Source of the DNA: Reyranellaceae bacterium
GTDB taxonomy: Bacteria > Pseudomonadota > Alphaproteobacteria > Reyranellales > Reyranellaceae
Direction: 5' to 3'
Assembly (NCBI GenBank): GCA_022844045.1
Contig: JALHMM010000021.1
Location: 1 to 64,000, forward strand
Length of the DNA stretch: 64,000 bases
The translations under genes and the position numbers were made by a program. The notes under the pieces were generated by a model. It was not told where the DNA came from and ran no database searches. It saw nothing but the letters and a program-made list of their open reading frames with translations. Shown in pieces: positions 1 to 7,990 of this stretch; position 1 is the first letter of the stretch, and each line of letters starts with the position of its first letter.

Positions 1-1
1 G

Positions 2-337
2 ACGGCGGTCGGCGCCATCGCCGGCGGCGCGGCCGGCGCCGGCATCGGCGGTATCGTCGATGCGCTGCAGAAATCCGGTGTCCCCGAAGAGCACGCGCAT
101 GTCTATGCCGAGTCGGTGCGTCGCGGCGGCACGCTGGTGACCGCGCGGGTGGCCGACGACATGGTCGCGACGGTCAACGCGATCTTCGCGAAGCACGAGC
201 CGATCGACTATAGCGCGCGCGCCACCGAGTACCGCGGCAGCGGCTGGGAGCGCTTCGATCCGAAGGCCGATCCGTACCGGCCCAACCAGGCCGAGATCGA
301 CCGCATCCGCAGCCGCGGCTATCACGATGCGGCGTAG
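2..337 (+). CDS. YflT-like general stress protein, 3' part
   Basis: Only the C-terminal part is in the window; the frame is open from base 2 and no start is present. The visible protein begins with a Gly/Ala-rich stretch ending GAGIGGIVDAL and continues with VPEEHAHVYAESVRRGGTL, a pattern typical of the general stress protein 17M-like (YflT) domain family. A later segment, ERFDPKADPYRPNQAEID, is a charged tail. The Gly-rich segment in this family is usually a membrane-associated or glycine-zipper hairpin. Its biochemical role is not established. The next gene is another stress-type (ferritin-like) gene, so a stress-response neighbourhood is plausible. The family call is from recognition of the motif only. 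Confidence 0.6.
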   Translation, partial: TAVGAIAGGAAGAGIGGIVDALQKSGVPEEHAHVYAESVRRGGTLVTARVADDMVATVNAIFAKHEPIDYSARATEYRGSGWERFDPKADPYRPNQAEIDRIRSRGYHDAA

Positions 338-387
338 TTCTCCTCTGCCTTAGCCGAGGGCGAAGCTGTCGTTAGCTCGCCGCGCCG

Positions 388-412
388 CCACCTTCCCTTC
401 GAGGGAAGGTGG
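388..412. repeat. Short perfect palindrome, family-B-like
   Basis: Two 11-bp arms (CCACCTTCCCT and AGGGAAGGTGG) flank a TCG loop, so the transcript would fold into a strong hairpin. The arm sequence resembles the ends of the longer family B elements elsewhere in the window. It lies downstream of the stress gene ending at 337 and could end its transcript, but there is no U tract. Confidence 0.6.
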
Positions 413-446
413 CCAGCGGGGCGGTATCCAGACCAAGGAGGTATCC

Positions 447-1040
447 ATGAACAAGGCGCAGCGCGACGACCTACTGCAACAGATGCACGAGACCGAAATG
501 GGCGGCGTGAAGATCTACGAGACCGCGCTGCGATGCGCGGTCAACCCGGATCTCAAGGAGGAATGGGAGAAATACCTCGAGCAGACCAAGAACCATGTGC
601 GCATCGTGCAGGAGCTGATGGCCAATCTCGGCGTCGAGGCGAAGGAGACACCCTCACGCAAGGTCGTGCGTCATATCGGTGAGGCGCTCGTAAGCGCGAT
701 GACGATGGCCAAGGGCAGCGGGGCGCCGGCGGCCGCCGTCGAGATCGTCGCCTGCGAGTGCGTGGTTTTCGCCGAAACCAAGGACCATGCCAACTGGGAG
801 TTGCTCGGCAAGTGCGGCGAGGCGGCCAAGGGTGACGAGAAGAAGGCGATCCAGGCTGCCCACGAGGAAGCCGAGGACGAGGAAGACGAGCACATCTATC
901 ACAGCAAAGGCTGGTGCCGTGAGCTCGCCATCGCCGCGCTGGGCATGAAGGCCGTGCTGCCGCCGCCTGAGGAACAGAAGCACGTCAAGACCGCGATCGG
1001 CGCGGCCCGCGCCAAGGCGGCGCGCAAGGAAATGACCTAG
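447..1040 (+). CDS. Ferritin-like domain protein
   Basis: A 197-residue, mostly helical, Glu/Lys-rich soluble protein starting MNKAQRDDLLQQMHETEMGG. Repeated helices with Glu and His (HETEMGGVKIYETAL, WEKYLEQTKNHVRIV, AAHEEAEDEEDEHIYH) fit a four-helix ferritin-like or rubrerythrin-like fold that could hold a di-iron site. The start at 447 is supported by a strong ribosome binding site, AAGGAGG, eight bases upstream. It stands alone between a stress-protein gene and a small hypothetical gene. Such proteins are often induced by stress or stationary phase, but no promoter evidence was found. It could equally be an uncharacterised ferritin-like protein without metal. Confidence 0.6.
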   Translation: MNKAQRDDLLQQMHETEMGGVKIYETALRCAVNPDLKEEWEKYLEQTKNHVRIVQELMANLGVEAKETPSRKVVRHIGEALVSAMTMAKGSGAPAAAVEIVACECVVFAETKDHANWELLGKCGEAAKGDEKKAIQAAHEEAEDEEDEHIYHSKGWCRELAIAALGMKAVLPPPEEQKHVKTAIGAARAKAARKEMT

Positions 1041-1237
1041 CTGACGCGCGTGCTTCGGTGATCAGGCGAACGCCGGGACGACGTACCGCAAACGACGGCG
1101 GCGCCATGGAAACGCCGCTGTCGTGAGTCATTGTGATGGCTTGTCGGCGTGAACACGACGGGGGCCGGCGCTTGCACCAACCGGTACGCAACGCGCCACC
1201 CGAAAAGCCGCTCCGTCGACGCAAGCCGGGTGGTCGA

Positions 1238-1675
1238 ATGAATCTGGTGGCTGCTCAAGAGTGTCCCGACAGCGGGCCGCGTGCGCGGCTGGCGGCAGCA
1301 CCATGGCGTACCGGTATCTTCCTCGCGCTGGCTGGCGTGCTGGCCGGCGCGTTGCTCGTCGCTGGCCTCGACGACAACCGCGCGCCCCGCCGGGACGCGG
1401 CGGTCGCGGGCGCCACGGGCGCGGTGCTGCCGTCCGAGCGCTTGAGTCGCGGTGCCGTGCACCTGTCGCCCGGCGCGCTGCCGGTGCCCTTGCCGCAGCC
1501 CGCGCCGCGCCTCGCGCAGCCGCCAGCCCCGGTACCGGCGGCGGTCGATCGCGTTGATACCGGCTCCCGAGCGGCGCCACGCGGTGACGTCTGGTGGCCG
1601 CGCGCGCCGAGATCAAGCCGGCCATCGGCGCCGACCGGCGAGTTGATTCCCGCCGACGCCAGCATCAGACAATAA
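1238..1675 (+). CDS. Hypothetical single-pass membrane protein, Pro-rich
   Basis: Starting at ATG 1238 the frame encodes about 145 residues. A short polar N-terminus is followed by one hydrophobic segment, GIFLALAGVLAGALLVAGL, and then an Ala/Pro/Arg-rich tail (PVPLPQPAPRLAQPPAPVP) that would lie outside the membrane. No family is recognised. The frame is open further upstream to 1133, but the MNLVAA start puts the membrane segment at a normal distance. The region is very GC-rich and other frames are also open, so this could be a spurious frame. Confidence 0.35.
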   Translation: MNLVAAQECPDSGPRARLAAAPWRTGIFLALAGVLAGALLVAGLDDNRAPRRDAAVAGATGAVLPSERLSRGAVHLSPGALPVPLPQPAPRLAQPPAPVPAAVDRVDTGSRAAPRGDVWWPRAPRSSRPSAPTGELIPADASIRQ

Positions 1676-1701
1676 GGGGGATGTCGGCGACGGCGGCGGC
1701 C

Positions 1702-1818
1702 CTACTGGAGCAGCCAGACCGAGGCGCCGAGGAACGCGGCCATCATGCCGAGCACAGCCACGAGCGCGATGCGATCGTGGCGGGCCGCCGTTTCTCGTTT
1801 CGTCCGTGCCGGGCGCAT
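1702..1818 (-). CDS. Small single-pass membrane protein (38 aa)
   Basis: A 38-residue reading frame, MRPARTKRETAARHDRIALV... ending in ...ASVWLLQ. It has a basic N-terminus followed by one hydrophobic helix running almost to the end, a common layout for small membrane proteins. A good ribosome binding site (AGGTGGAG) precedes the ATG. It has no recognised family. It runs opposite to the flanking genes. Confidence 0.5.
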   Translation of the reverse strand: MRPARTKRETAARHDRIALVAVLGMMAAFLGASVWLLQ

Positions 1819-1958
1819 GCTCCACCTTTGGGTCCGTCGGTTTCCTTGTGCGCGGAAATCCGGGCGAGAGCGCGGCGGCATTCGGTCGATCCTGTGAGAG
1901 ATCGCAGGCTATTGGGCGCAGTTCGGGGTAGACTGGTGCCTGCGGGGAGGCGTCGGCG

Positions 1959-2288
1959 ATGATCGACAAGCGCACGGTGCAGGCCTACTTGGCTTTGGCG
2001 GGGATCGGTCTGCTCGCCGTCCTGATCGTCCTGCTGATGGCGCGTAACCCGCAGCCGTCGGCGTTGATCATCGGCGCGATCGTGGCGCTCGTCCTGCCCG
2101 TGCCGTTGATCTGGCTGCTGCGCAAGCTGGGCATGCCGATCGGCCAGGCGGTGAACTGCGAGCGCTGCGGCACCGAGCAGCCGGCGGTGCGCCGGCCGAC
2201 CAGTTTCGGGCAAGCCATGCTGGGCGGCTTCACCTGCGCCAAATGCGGTGCCGAGCTCGACACACGCGGCCGCCTGCGCGCGCCGTAG
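1959..2288 (+). CDS. Membrane protein with C-terminal zinc ribbon
   Basis: The 109-residue product has two predicted membrane helices (AYLALAGIGLLAVLIVLLMA, then IIGAIVALVLPVPLIWLL). A cytoplasmic tail follows with two CxxC pairs, CERCGT and CAKCGA, that should bind one zinc ion. A GGGGAGG sequence upstream of ATG 1959 serves as ribosome binding site. The layout resembles many uncharacterised bacterial membrane zinc-ribbon proteins, and no specific function can be given. It is followed directly by the operator array of the Fic gene at 2361 and probably ends its own transcript before it. Confidence 0.6.
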   Translation: MIDKRTVQAYLALAGIGLLAVLIVLLMARNPQPSALIIGAIVALVLPVPLIWLLRKLGMPIGQAVNCERCGTEQPAVRRPTSFGQAMLGGFTCAKCGAELDTRGRLRAP

Positions 2289-2297
2289 AGCCAGGGC

Positions 2298-2356
2298 CTA
2301 TGCGCAACAATGATGGCGCATAGAGGGGGCTATGATGGCGCATAGAGGCTATGCGC
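2298..2356. promoter_or_regulatory. Palindromic operator array upstream of Fic gene
   Basis: Four 8-bp half-sites in two inverted pairs: CTATGCGC (2298-2305) with GCGCATAG (2316-2323), and GCGCATAG (2338-2345) with CTATGCGC (2349-2356). The last half-site ends five bases before the start codon of the Fic gene at 2361, so a bound protein would block transcription or initiation. The Fic protein itself carries a helix-turn-helix-like N-terminus, so autoregulation is a reasonable inference. Confidence 0.65.
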
Positions 2357-2360
2357 AGAA

Positions 2361-3737
2361 ATGGTCAAGTCGATCGATACGGCGAGCCTGGCGGGCATCG
2401 AGGCGTTGGTCCGTCGCCATCCCGGCGGAGTGACGTCGCGGCAGATCGCCGACGCCCTTCGGCCGCCGGTGCCGTTGCGGACGCTGCAACACCGCCTCAG
2501 GTATATCGTCACCAATGGACGCCTCGTCATGGAGGGCGAGCGCCGCTGGGCGCGCTACCACGCACCCGGCGCGACGCCGCGACGCCGCGACGCCGAGGCG
2601 GACGCGATCGACCTGCCGCTGTCTACCGCCGCCCGCTCCATCCAGACCTATGTCCGCGGCAAGCTGGCGGCTCGCAAGCCCGTCGGCTACGACCGCGCCT
2701 TGCTCGACGCCTATCGGCCGGGCCGCAGCTTCTATCTCACCGCCAAGGAACGCGCGCATCTGCGTGAGGTCGGGACATCGAACGTCGCGGCGCAGCCCGC
2801 CGGCACCTACGCGAAACTGATTCTGAACCGGCTACTGATCGATCTGTCATGGAACTCGAGCCGGCTGGAGGGCAACACCTTCTCGCTGCTCGACACACGG
2901 CGCCTGATCGATTTCGGCGAGGAGGCCGACGGCAAGGATCGCCTCGAGGCGCAGATGGTGCTGAACCATAAGGACGTGATCGAGTTCCTGGTCGGCGAGG
3001 CCGACGAGATCGGCTTCAACCGCTACACCATCCTCAATCTCCACGCGCTGCTCGCCAACAACCTGCTCGCCGATCCCGACGCGCCCGGGCGGCTGCGGCG
3101 CATCGGCGTCGGCATCGAAGGCTCGGCCTTCCATCCGCTCGAGGCGCCACGGCTTATCGAGGCGTGCTTCGACCAGATCCTGGCGACGGCGGTGGCGATC
3201 GCCGATCCGTTCGAACAGGCGTTCTTCGCCATGGTGCGCCTGCCATATCTGCGGCCCTTCGACGATGTGAACAAGCGCGTCTCGCGGCTCGCCGCGAACA
3301 TCCCGCTTATTCGCGGCAACCTGTCGCCGCTGTCCTTCGACGGCGTGCCGCGTCGCGCGTACACCGAGGCCGTGCTCGGCGTCTACGAACTGCGCCGCCG
3401 GGACATGCTCAAGGAGCTGTTCATCTGGGCCTATGAGCGGTCGGCCGCGCGCTATGCCGCGATCCGCCAGTCGCTCGGCGAGCCCGATCCCTTCCGGCTG
3501 CGCCACCGCGATGCGCTGCGCGCTGTGGTCAGTGCGGTCGTCGGCGGGCGCATGGGCAGGAAGCGCGCCGTCGCCCATATCGACGCGTGGACGAAGGAGC
3601 GCATCAAACGAGCGGATCGCGAGCGGTTCCGCGAGATCGTCGAACGCGAGCTGATCGGCTTGCACGAGGGCAACTTCGCGCGCTACCGGATCCGTCCGTC
3701 CGAATTCGCGGCCTGGCGCGACGCCTGGAAGCGGTAG
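2361..3737 (+). CDS. Fic-domain protein with N-terminal DNA-binding-like region
   Basis: A 458-residue Fic family protein. Residues 1-60 look like a winged-helix module (GGVTSRQIADALR ... LRTLQHRLRYIV). The inhibitory-helix motif SSRLEGN is at about 166-172 and the Fic core loop reads RPFDDVNKR at about 298-306. Canonical Fic AMP-transferases have HxFx(D/E)GN(G/K)R; here the catalytic His position is Arg and the Gly is Val. As far as I recall, this PFxDVNKR form belongs to a recognised Fic subfamily, so it may not transfer AMP in the standard way. The gene starts just after a palindromic operator array and is followed by arsR, so it is probably its own transcription unit. Confidence 0.8.
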   Translation: MVKSIDTASLAGIEALVRRHPGGVTSRQIADALRPPVPLRTLQHRLRYIVTNGRLVMEGERRWARYHAPGATPRRRDAEADAIDLPLSTAARSIQTYVRGKLAARKPVGYDRALLDAYRPGRSFYLTAKERAHLREVGTSNVAAQPAGTYAKLILNRLLIDLSWNSSRLEGNTFSLLDTRRLIDFGEEADGKDRLEAQMVLNHKDVIEFLVGEADEIGFNRYTILNLHALLANNLLADPDAPGRLRRIGVGIEGSAFHPLEAPRLIEACFDQILATAVAIADPFEQAFFAMVRLPYLRPFDDVNKRVSRLAANIPLIRGNLSPLSFDGVPRRAYTEAVLGVYELRRRDMLKELFIWAYERSAARYAAIRQSLGEPDPFRLRHRDALRAVVSAVVGGRMGRKRAVAHIDAWTKERIKRADRERFREIVERELIGLHEGNFARYRIRPSEFAAWRDAWKR

Positions 3738-3752
3738 CGACCGTCGGCGGGT

Positions 3753-3780
3753 TTGACTTTCATTCCATAGTTCGATAATT
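3753..3780 (+). promoter_or_regulatory. arsR promoter with overlapping ArsR-type site
   Basis: A TTGACT hexamer at 3753-3758 and GATAAT at 3774-3779 (15-bp spacing) form a plausible promoter for the gene starting at 3789, leaving almost no leader. Between them lies ATTCCATAGTTC (3762-3773), a 12-mer found again at 20259-20270 over the start of the arsR-arsC fusion gene. This suggests an operator recognised by these related ArsR proteins. Confidence 0.5.
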
Positions 3781-3788
3781 ACTGAACA

Positions 3789-4151
3789 ATGGAAAAGGCC
3801 GAAGCCGTCGCCGCGCTGGCCGCGCTGGCGCAGGACAATCGCCTCGACGTGTTCCGGCTTCTGGTCCGGGCGGGCGCGGCGGGCATGCCGGCCGGGCGCA
3901 TCGCCGAGCGACTCGACATCGCGTCGCCGACCTTGTCGTTCCACCTGGCGCAGCTCAAGCACGCGGATCTCGTCTCGGTGCGTCGCGAGGGGCGCTCGTT
4001 GATCTACGCCGTCGACTACGCGCGCATGAACGGGTTGATGGAATTCCTCACGGACAATTGCTGCGCGGCGAGCGCGCCCGTCTGCGAGCCGCGGGCCGCG
4101 CGCCTCGTCAGGCGCAAGCCGCGCCGAGTCTCGGCTCGCCAGGAGACGTGA
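3789..4151 (+). CDS. arsR: ArsR-family transcriptional regulator
   Basis: A 120-residue winged-helix regulator of the ArsR/SmtB family. The N-terminal helix ALAQDNRLDVFRLLVRAG is followed by the recognition helix region SPTLSFHLAQLKHADLV and the wing VRREGRSLIYAVD. A C-terminal Cys pair (NCCAAS) and a nearby Cys (VCEPR) could form the arsenite site. Its stop overlaps the start of the aquaporin gene by one base (ATGA), so the two are translationally coupled. It most likely represses its own promoter until arsenite binds. It is closely similar in its first 100 residues to the regulator part of the fusion protein at 19414-20265. Confidence 0.85.
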   Translation: MEKAEAVAALAALAQDNRLDVFRLLVRAGAAGMPAGRIAERLDIASPTLSFHLAQLKHADLVSVRREGRSLIYAVDYARMNGLMEFLTDNCCAASAPVCEPRAARLVRRKPRRVSARQET

Positions 4152-4825
4152 TGCCCGTCCGTCCCATCATCGCCGAGGCGCTCGGCACCGCGCTGCTGCT
4201 GGCCATCGTCGTCGGCTCCGGCATCATGGCGGAGCGGCTGTCGGGCGGAAATGTCGGCGTGGCGCTGCTGGCCAACGCCATCGCCACCGGCGGCGGGCTC
4301 TATGCGCTGATCATCATGCTCGGGCCGATCTCGGGCGCGCATTTCAATCCCGTCGTGACCCTGGCGCTCACCGGCGCGGGGCTGAGCCCGCGCGGCCATG
4401 CGCTGCCCTTTCTCGCCGCGCAGGTCGTTGGTGGCGTCTTGGGCGTGTGGCTGGCGCATTTGATGTTCGACCTGCCGATCCTGCAGACGTCGGTGAAGAT
4501 TCGTGCCGGCATCGGCCAATGGGCGGCCGAGGCGACGGCGACCTTCGGCCTGGTGCTGCTGATCCTGCTGGGCGCGCGCCGCCAGTCGGCCGCGCTGCCC
4601 GCCGCGGTGGCGCTCTATATCGTCGGCGCCTACTGGTTCACCGCCTCGACGTCGTTCGCCAATCCCGCCGTGACCATCGCGCGGTCGCTCAGCGACACCT
4701 TCGCCGGTATCGCGCCCGCGCACGCGCCGGCCTTCATCGCCGCGCAATGCCTCGGCGCGGCGCTGGCCTTCGCGGTGGCGCGCTTCTTTGAAGCCGGGAG
4801 CGCCAGCGTTCCGCCAGCATCGTGA
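4151..4825 (+). CDS. aqpS: Aquaporin/MIP channel, AqpS-like
   Basis: A 224-residue MIP-family channel with about six hydrophobic segments and the two half-helix motifs: HFNPVVT near residue 70 and FANPAVT near residue 170. Coupling to arsR makes it the AqpS type described in Sinorhizobium. There the channel lets arsenite, formed inside the cell by arsenate reductase, leave down its gradient. Here the reductase (the ArsC part of the fusion) is 15 kb away. Start at 4151 follows AGGAG and overlaps the arsR stop. A water or glycerol channel is the alternative, but the arsR link favours arsenite. Confidence 0.8.
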   Translation: MPVRPIIAEALGTALLLAIVVGSGIMAERLSGGNVGVALLANAIATGGGLYALIIMLGPISGAHFNPVVTLALTGAGLSPRGHALPFLAAQVVGGVLGVWLAHLMFDLPILQTSVKIRAGIGQWAAEATATFGLVLLILLGARRQSAALPAAVALYIVGAYWFTASTSFANPAVTIARSLSDTFAGIAPAHAPAFIAAQCLGAALAFAVARFFEAGSASVPPAS

Positions 4826-4929
4826 GAACAGCGCCTCGCGACTGATCAGATGAGACGGCTCAGGCTATCGCAGCCGACGCCGATGGCGCTCGAGATAGGG
4901 CGCGAACGGCGGAGGCGCCCAGGCGAGGC

Positions 4930-5253
4930 CTAGCCGAAAATCTGGGGGACGCGGCGCTGCTTTCGACGGATCGGCGGTGACGGTCGGCGAGCGCCGTCCC
5001 GCGCGAGCTTGTACGCGTCCTCCGTGATCGTCAGCGTGCTGCCCAGTCGCTCTATCCAGCCACGCCGGTCAAAAGCACGAATAACCTTTCCGAGATCGCG
5101 GACGGTCAAGCCTCGCTGATGAAGGCGCAATTCGAGCTCGTACATCGGGATCGAGCGCTTCCCCCCTTCGGCGATCACCTCGAGCGCCAGCGCGGCATTC
5201 TCGGGGATCGGGCGATTTGGCTTACGCGGCTCCGGCCTGTGCGTCTCGGACAT
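4930..5253 (-). CDS. Small winged-helix-like hypothetical protein
   Basis: A 107-residue basic protein, MSETHRPEPRKPNRPIPENA..., with a helical middle (LALEVIAEGGKRSIPMYELELRLHQ region). A segment then resembles a winged-helix recognition helix and wing (VRDLGKVIRAFDRRGWIERLG, LTITEDAYKLAR). The reading suggests a small DNA-binding protein, but no family is identified. The start at 5253 is the second in-frame ATG cluster and avoids an unlikely upstream extension. It lies alone on the minus strand next to the YidB-like gene. Confidence 0.5.
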   Translation of the reverse strand: MSETHRPEPRKPNRPIPENAALALEVIAEGGKRSIPMYELELRLHQRGLTVRDLGKVIRAFDRRGWIERLGSTLTITEDAYKLARDGARRPSPPIRRKQRRVPQIFG

Positions 5254-5311
5254 GAGCGGTTTCCATGACATATGCAACGCATAGCGACGAGGTGGCGCGA
5301 GTGTCCGCCGC

Positions 5312-5857
5312 TCAGGCGGTCTTACCCTTGAGCATGCGATCCATCTCGTCCGGCGCCGGGAGGCGACCCTCGGGCGTCAGCGAGTCGACCGCTTGCGGCA
5401 GCTCCTTGCTCATGCCCTGCAACAGTTCCTCGCGCGACAGGCTGGTATGGGCCATCAAGGTCGCGATCTGCTCCTCGCTCAGCACCTTCGCCAGCACGTG
5501 GGGCGTGATCTGCCGGTTGGCGCCGGTGCCGACCCAACTCCTGGCCACGTCGCCTTCGCCGGACTGCTGGAACTGGCCGACCAGATCGCGCAGGCCGTGG
5601 CTGAGAACGCCGCCGGCTGCGCGGTCACCGCCCGGGCTGCCGTCACCGCCCGGGCTGCCGTCGCCGAAGGTCCTGCGCAGCCAGTCGCTGACGCCGCCAC
5701 CGATGCCAGGACCGCCCCTGTTCATGCCCTGGATCGCCTTATGCGCGAGCAGGCCGAGCACACCCATCGTGATCGGCGACATGCCGCCACCACGGCCGAA
5801 CACTCCGCCTGGTACCAGGCGATCGGGACGGCCCCCGAGAATGTCGAGTAAGCCCAT
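5312..5857 (-). CDS. YidB-family (DUF937) protein
   Basis: A 181-residue protein starting MGLLDILGG, with a Gly-rich middle containing a short tandem repeat (GDGSPG twice). The C-terminal domain has the motif WVGTGANRQITPHVLAKVL, typical of YidB/DUF937 proteins. The function is unknown; the family is thought to be cytosolic, and some members occur near stress or envelope genes. GGAGG precedes the start. The tandem 15-bp repeat around 5637-5665 may vary in copy number. Confidence 0.75.
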   Translation of the reverse strand: MGLLDILGGRPDRLVPGGVFGRGGGMSPITMGVLGLLAHKAIQGMNRGGPGIGGGVSDWLRRTFGDGSPGGDGSPGGDRAAGGVLSHGLRDLVGQFQQSGEGDVARSWVGTGANRQITPHVLAKVLSEEQIATLMAHTSLSREELLQGMSKELPQAVDSLTPEGRLPAPDEMDRMLKGKTA

Positions 5858-5895
5858 GATGACCTCCAGCCAATCGGTCCGTTACCAGGACGCCG

Positions 5896-6078
5896 TCAAA
5901 TCGCGATGATCGCGGTGGCCGCGAGTGGCCCTAGAGCCATGATGGCCGCCAGGATGGCGCCCGCGATGTCTCGGTGCCTGAGCGACTCATCAGTCGGCCG
6001 AAGGGCATCCCGCCCGGCGACATTGCCGGTGGCGTAGCGCATCGCGGTAGCGCTAGCTGTGCTAGCTGCGTAGGACAT
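5896..6078 (-). CDS. Small hydrophobic-tailed protein (60 aa)
   Basis: Sixty residues, MSYAASTASATAMRYATG..., with one C-terminal membrane helix (AGAILAAIMALGPLAATAII). AGGAG lies upstream of the ATG. No family is recognised. It is upstream of and co-directional with the YidB-like gene, 38 bases away, and could be co-transcribed with it. Confidence 0.5.
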   Translation of the reverse strand: MSYAASTASATAMRYATGNVAGRDALRPTDESLRHRDIAGAILAAIMALGPLAATAIIAI

Positions 6079-6206
6079 TTGAAGGCTCCTGCTGGTCACT
6101 GTGACGCTTGAACGGCCACCGACTCCAGGTAGTTCCCTGCCTCACCAACAACAGGAACCTGCGGCGTTCGGGAGAGTTCATCGGTCACCAGATGCGCAGG
6201 TGATTC

Positions 6207-6815
6207 ATGACGGTTCCACGAGCTGCCATTGCCCTCGGCTCCATCTTGATCTTTGGCGGGGCATGCCTCTCGACAACCTTGGCGCAGTCCACGGTCGCGC
6301 CGCCTCCTGCGGCAGGGCGAGGTGCCGGCCAGGATCCGAAGGGCGCGCCCGCGCCGGCCGCGCCGCAAACCAAGCCGGAGCAAACCACCGCCAGTCTTTC
6401 TGATGTCGATTTCGTTCGGCGGGCCGCGGCCGGCAATCGTTTCGAGATCGAGGCGGCGCGCATCGCGGTCGGCAAGGCGAGCGATGCGAAGGTCAAAGAC
6501 TTGGCCGGGAAGCTCGTGCTGGATCACGATCAGATGGTCAAGGAACTCGAGAAATCGAGCGCAGAGGCAGGCGTCGCCATGCCATCCGGGTTCATGCCCG
6601 ACGCCGCGCAGCGGGCGCGGTTGGATGCGCTGAAGACGAAGTCGGGCACCGACTTCGATTCACTTTTCCTGTCCGAGATGATGAAGGCTCATGACGAAAG
6701 CCTGGCGTTGCTGACGCGGTATGCGCAGATCGGCAAGAACACGAAGTTGCAGGCGTGGGCCGCCAAAGTCCTGCCGACAGTGCAGAAACATCGCGACATG
6801 CTGAAGCAGATGTAG
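6207..6815 (+). CDS. DUF4142 secreted protein
   Basis: A 202-residue exported protein. Residues 1-27 form a signal peptide ending LSTTLAQ, followed by a Pro/Ala-rich linker. A helical domain begins SLSDVDFVRRAAAGNRFEIEA, which is characteristic of DUF4142. These periplasmic, ferritin-like helical proteins are very common in alphaproteobacterial stress or general-response loci. A pair of conserved His residues (DHDQMVKEL and KAHDESLALL) is present. No clear operon partner; the small gene at 6998 follows after 180 bases. Confidence 0.8.
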   Translation: MTVPRAAIALGSILIFGGACLSTTLAQSTVAPPPAAGRGAGQDPKGAPAPAAPQTKPEQTTASLSDVDFVRRAAAGNRFEIEAARIAVGKASDAKVKDLAGKLVLDHDQMVKELEKSSAEAGVAMPSGFMPDAAQRARLDALKTKSGTDFDSLFLSEMMKAHDESLALLTRYAQIGKNTKLQAWAAKVLPTVQKHRDMLKQM

Positions 6816-6997
6816 CCGTCGCGGCGGCGATCACGTTGACGAGATCGGACGCGGGCCGACGCCATGCGGCCGCCCCTTCGCGACGTCGGCGAAACGCCGC
6901 GACGACCGGCGATGTATTGCGAAACATGGCTTGCGCGTTGGAACATACGCTGTCGCGTCGCGTTGCCATCATGGTTCACCGATGTGTGGAGGAAACC

Positions 6998-7072
6998 ATG
7001 AACGGCATCATTTATCTGGTGGGATTGGTCGTCGTCGTCCTCGCGATCCTCTCGTTCGTCGGCCTTCGCTAG
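6998..7072 (+). CDS. 24-residue small membrane protein
   Basis: MNGIIYLVGLVVVVLAILSF plus GLR: a single membrane helix with hardly any flanking residues. GGAGGA sits six bases before the ATG. Nearly identical tiny proteins are, from memory, common in Rhizobiales and relatives, where they are annotated as hypothetical. The gene is ten bases upstream of the larger membrane protein gene at 7082 and probably co-transcribed with it. Confidence 0.65.
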   Translation: MNGIIYLVGLVVVVLAILSFVGLR

Positions 7073-7081
7073 GAGCGCCCG

Positions 7082-7990
7082 ATGCCACCAACCCAAGCCC
7101 TTGCCGCGCCCTCCCTTGCGGCTCAGGCGTTGCGTCGTGTCGACTGGCCCGCGGTGATCGCCGGCGCTGTCGCCGCCGCCGCCATTTCGTTTGTTCTGCT
7201 TACATTTGGCGCAGCGGTCGGCTTGTCAGCGACGTCGGCTTGGCCCGACCGCGGCATGTCGGTGACGATGGCCGCGATCCTGATGGGTGTCTGGGTCGCC
7301 TTGGTTCAGGCCGGCAGCTTCGCCGCCGGCGGCTACGTCGCCGGCCGCCTGCGCGGTGGTGCCGTGGACCCGTCGCACGTGGAGCGTGAGTTTGGCGACG
7401 GTGCCCATGGTTTCCTCGTGTGGGGTGTCGGCGTCCTGATTGGCGCTATCCTGGCCGGGGGCGTGATCTCGGGCGCCACGAAGGCCGCGATTGAAAGCAG
7501 CACCACTATCGCGGCCGGTGCCGTTGGCGGCATGGCGAGCGGCGGTGTGCAGCGTGCCGAGATCACGGCTACACCGGTGGACTACGCAACAGACTACCTT
7601 TTCAGGCCTGGACCTGACGCTCAGCCACCCGCGGCCGCGGCTCCCGCGCCCCGGCCGGAGGTCGCACGCATCCTGATCGCCGCGATCCGCGTTGGTAACC
7701 TGCCGGCGCGTGAACGGACATGGCTGTCTCAGATCGTCAGCCAACGCACCGGCTTGTCCCAAGCGGATGCCGAGCGACGCGTCGACGAAGCCTTTGCGGA
7801 GGCAAAAGCCGCCGAAGCGAAGGTGCGAGAAGCCGCGGACCGTGCACGCAAGGCAGCCGCGCTCGCGGGCTTTCTGACAGCAGCCGCTTTGGCCGTGGGC
7901 TGTGTCGCCGCGACCGTAGGTGCCGCGGCCGGGGCGCGCCACCGTGAGGCTGGCACAGCGTCGCGGTTGTTCGGTAAGCGGTTATGGTGA
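7082..7990 (+). CDS. Conserved multi-pass membrane protein
   Basis: A 302-residue membrane protein. Two or three helices lie in the first half (VIAGAVAAAAISFVLLTFGA, VTMAAILMGVWVALVQAGS, FLVWGVGVLIGAILAGGVI), with a Gly-rich segment YVAGRL typical of a widespread alphaproteobacterial family. A long cytoplasmic or periplasmic stretch (about 165-265) contains a charged helix SQADAERRVDEAFAEAKAAEAK, probably coiled coil. A last helix ends near KRLW. Function unknown. It follows the 24-residue peptide gene closely. Confidence 0.65.
   Translation: MPPTQALAAPSLAAQALRRVDWPAVIAGAVAAAAISFVLLTFGAAVGLSATSAWPDRGMSVTMAAILMGVWVALVQAGSFAAGGYVAGRLRGGAVDPSHVEREFGDGAHGFLVWGVGVLIGAILAGGVISGATKAAIESSTTIAAGAVGGMASGGVQRAEITATPVDYATDYLFRPGPDAQPPAAAAPAPRPEVARILIAAIRVGNLPARERTWLSQIVSQRTGLSQADAERRVDEAFAEAKAAEAKVREAADRARKAAALAGFLTAAALAVGCVAATVGAAAGARHREAGTASRLFGKRLW

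Noticed and set aside
1128-1625. Several long Arg/Pro-rich frames on both strands
   Set aside because: Typical shadow frames of GC-rich sequence; only the frame from 1238 has a sensible membrane protein.
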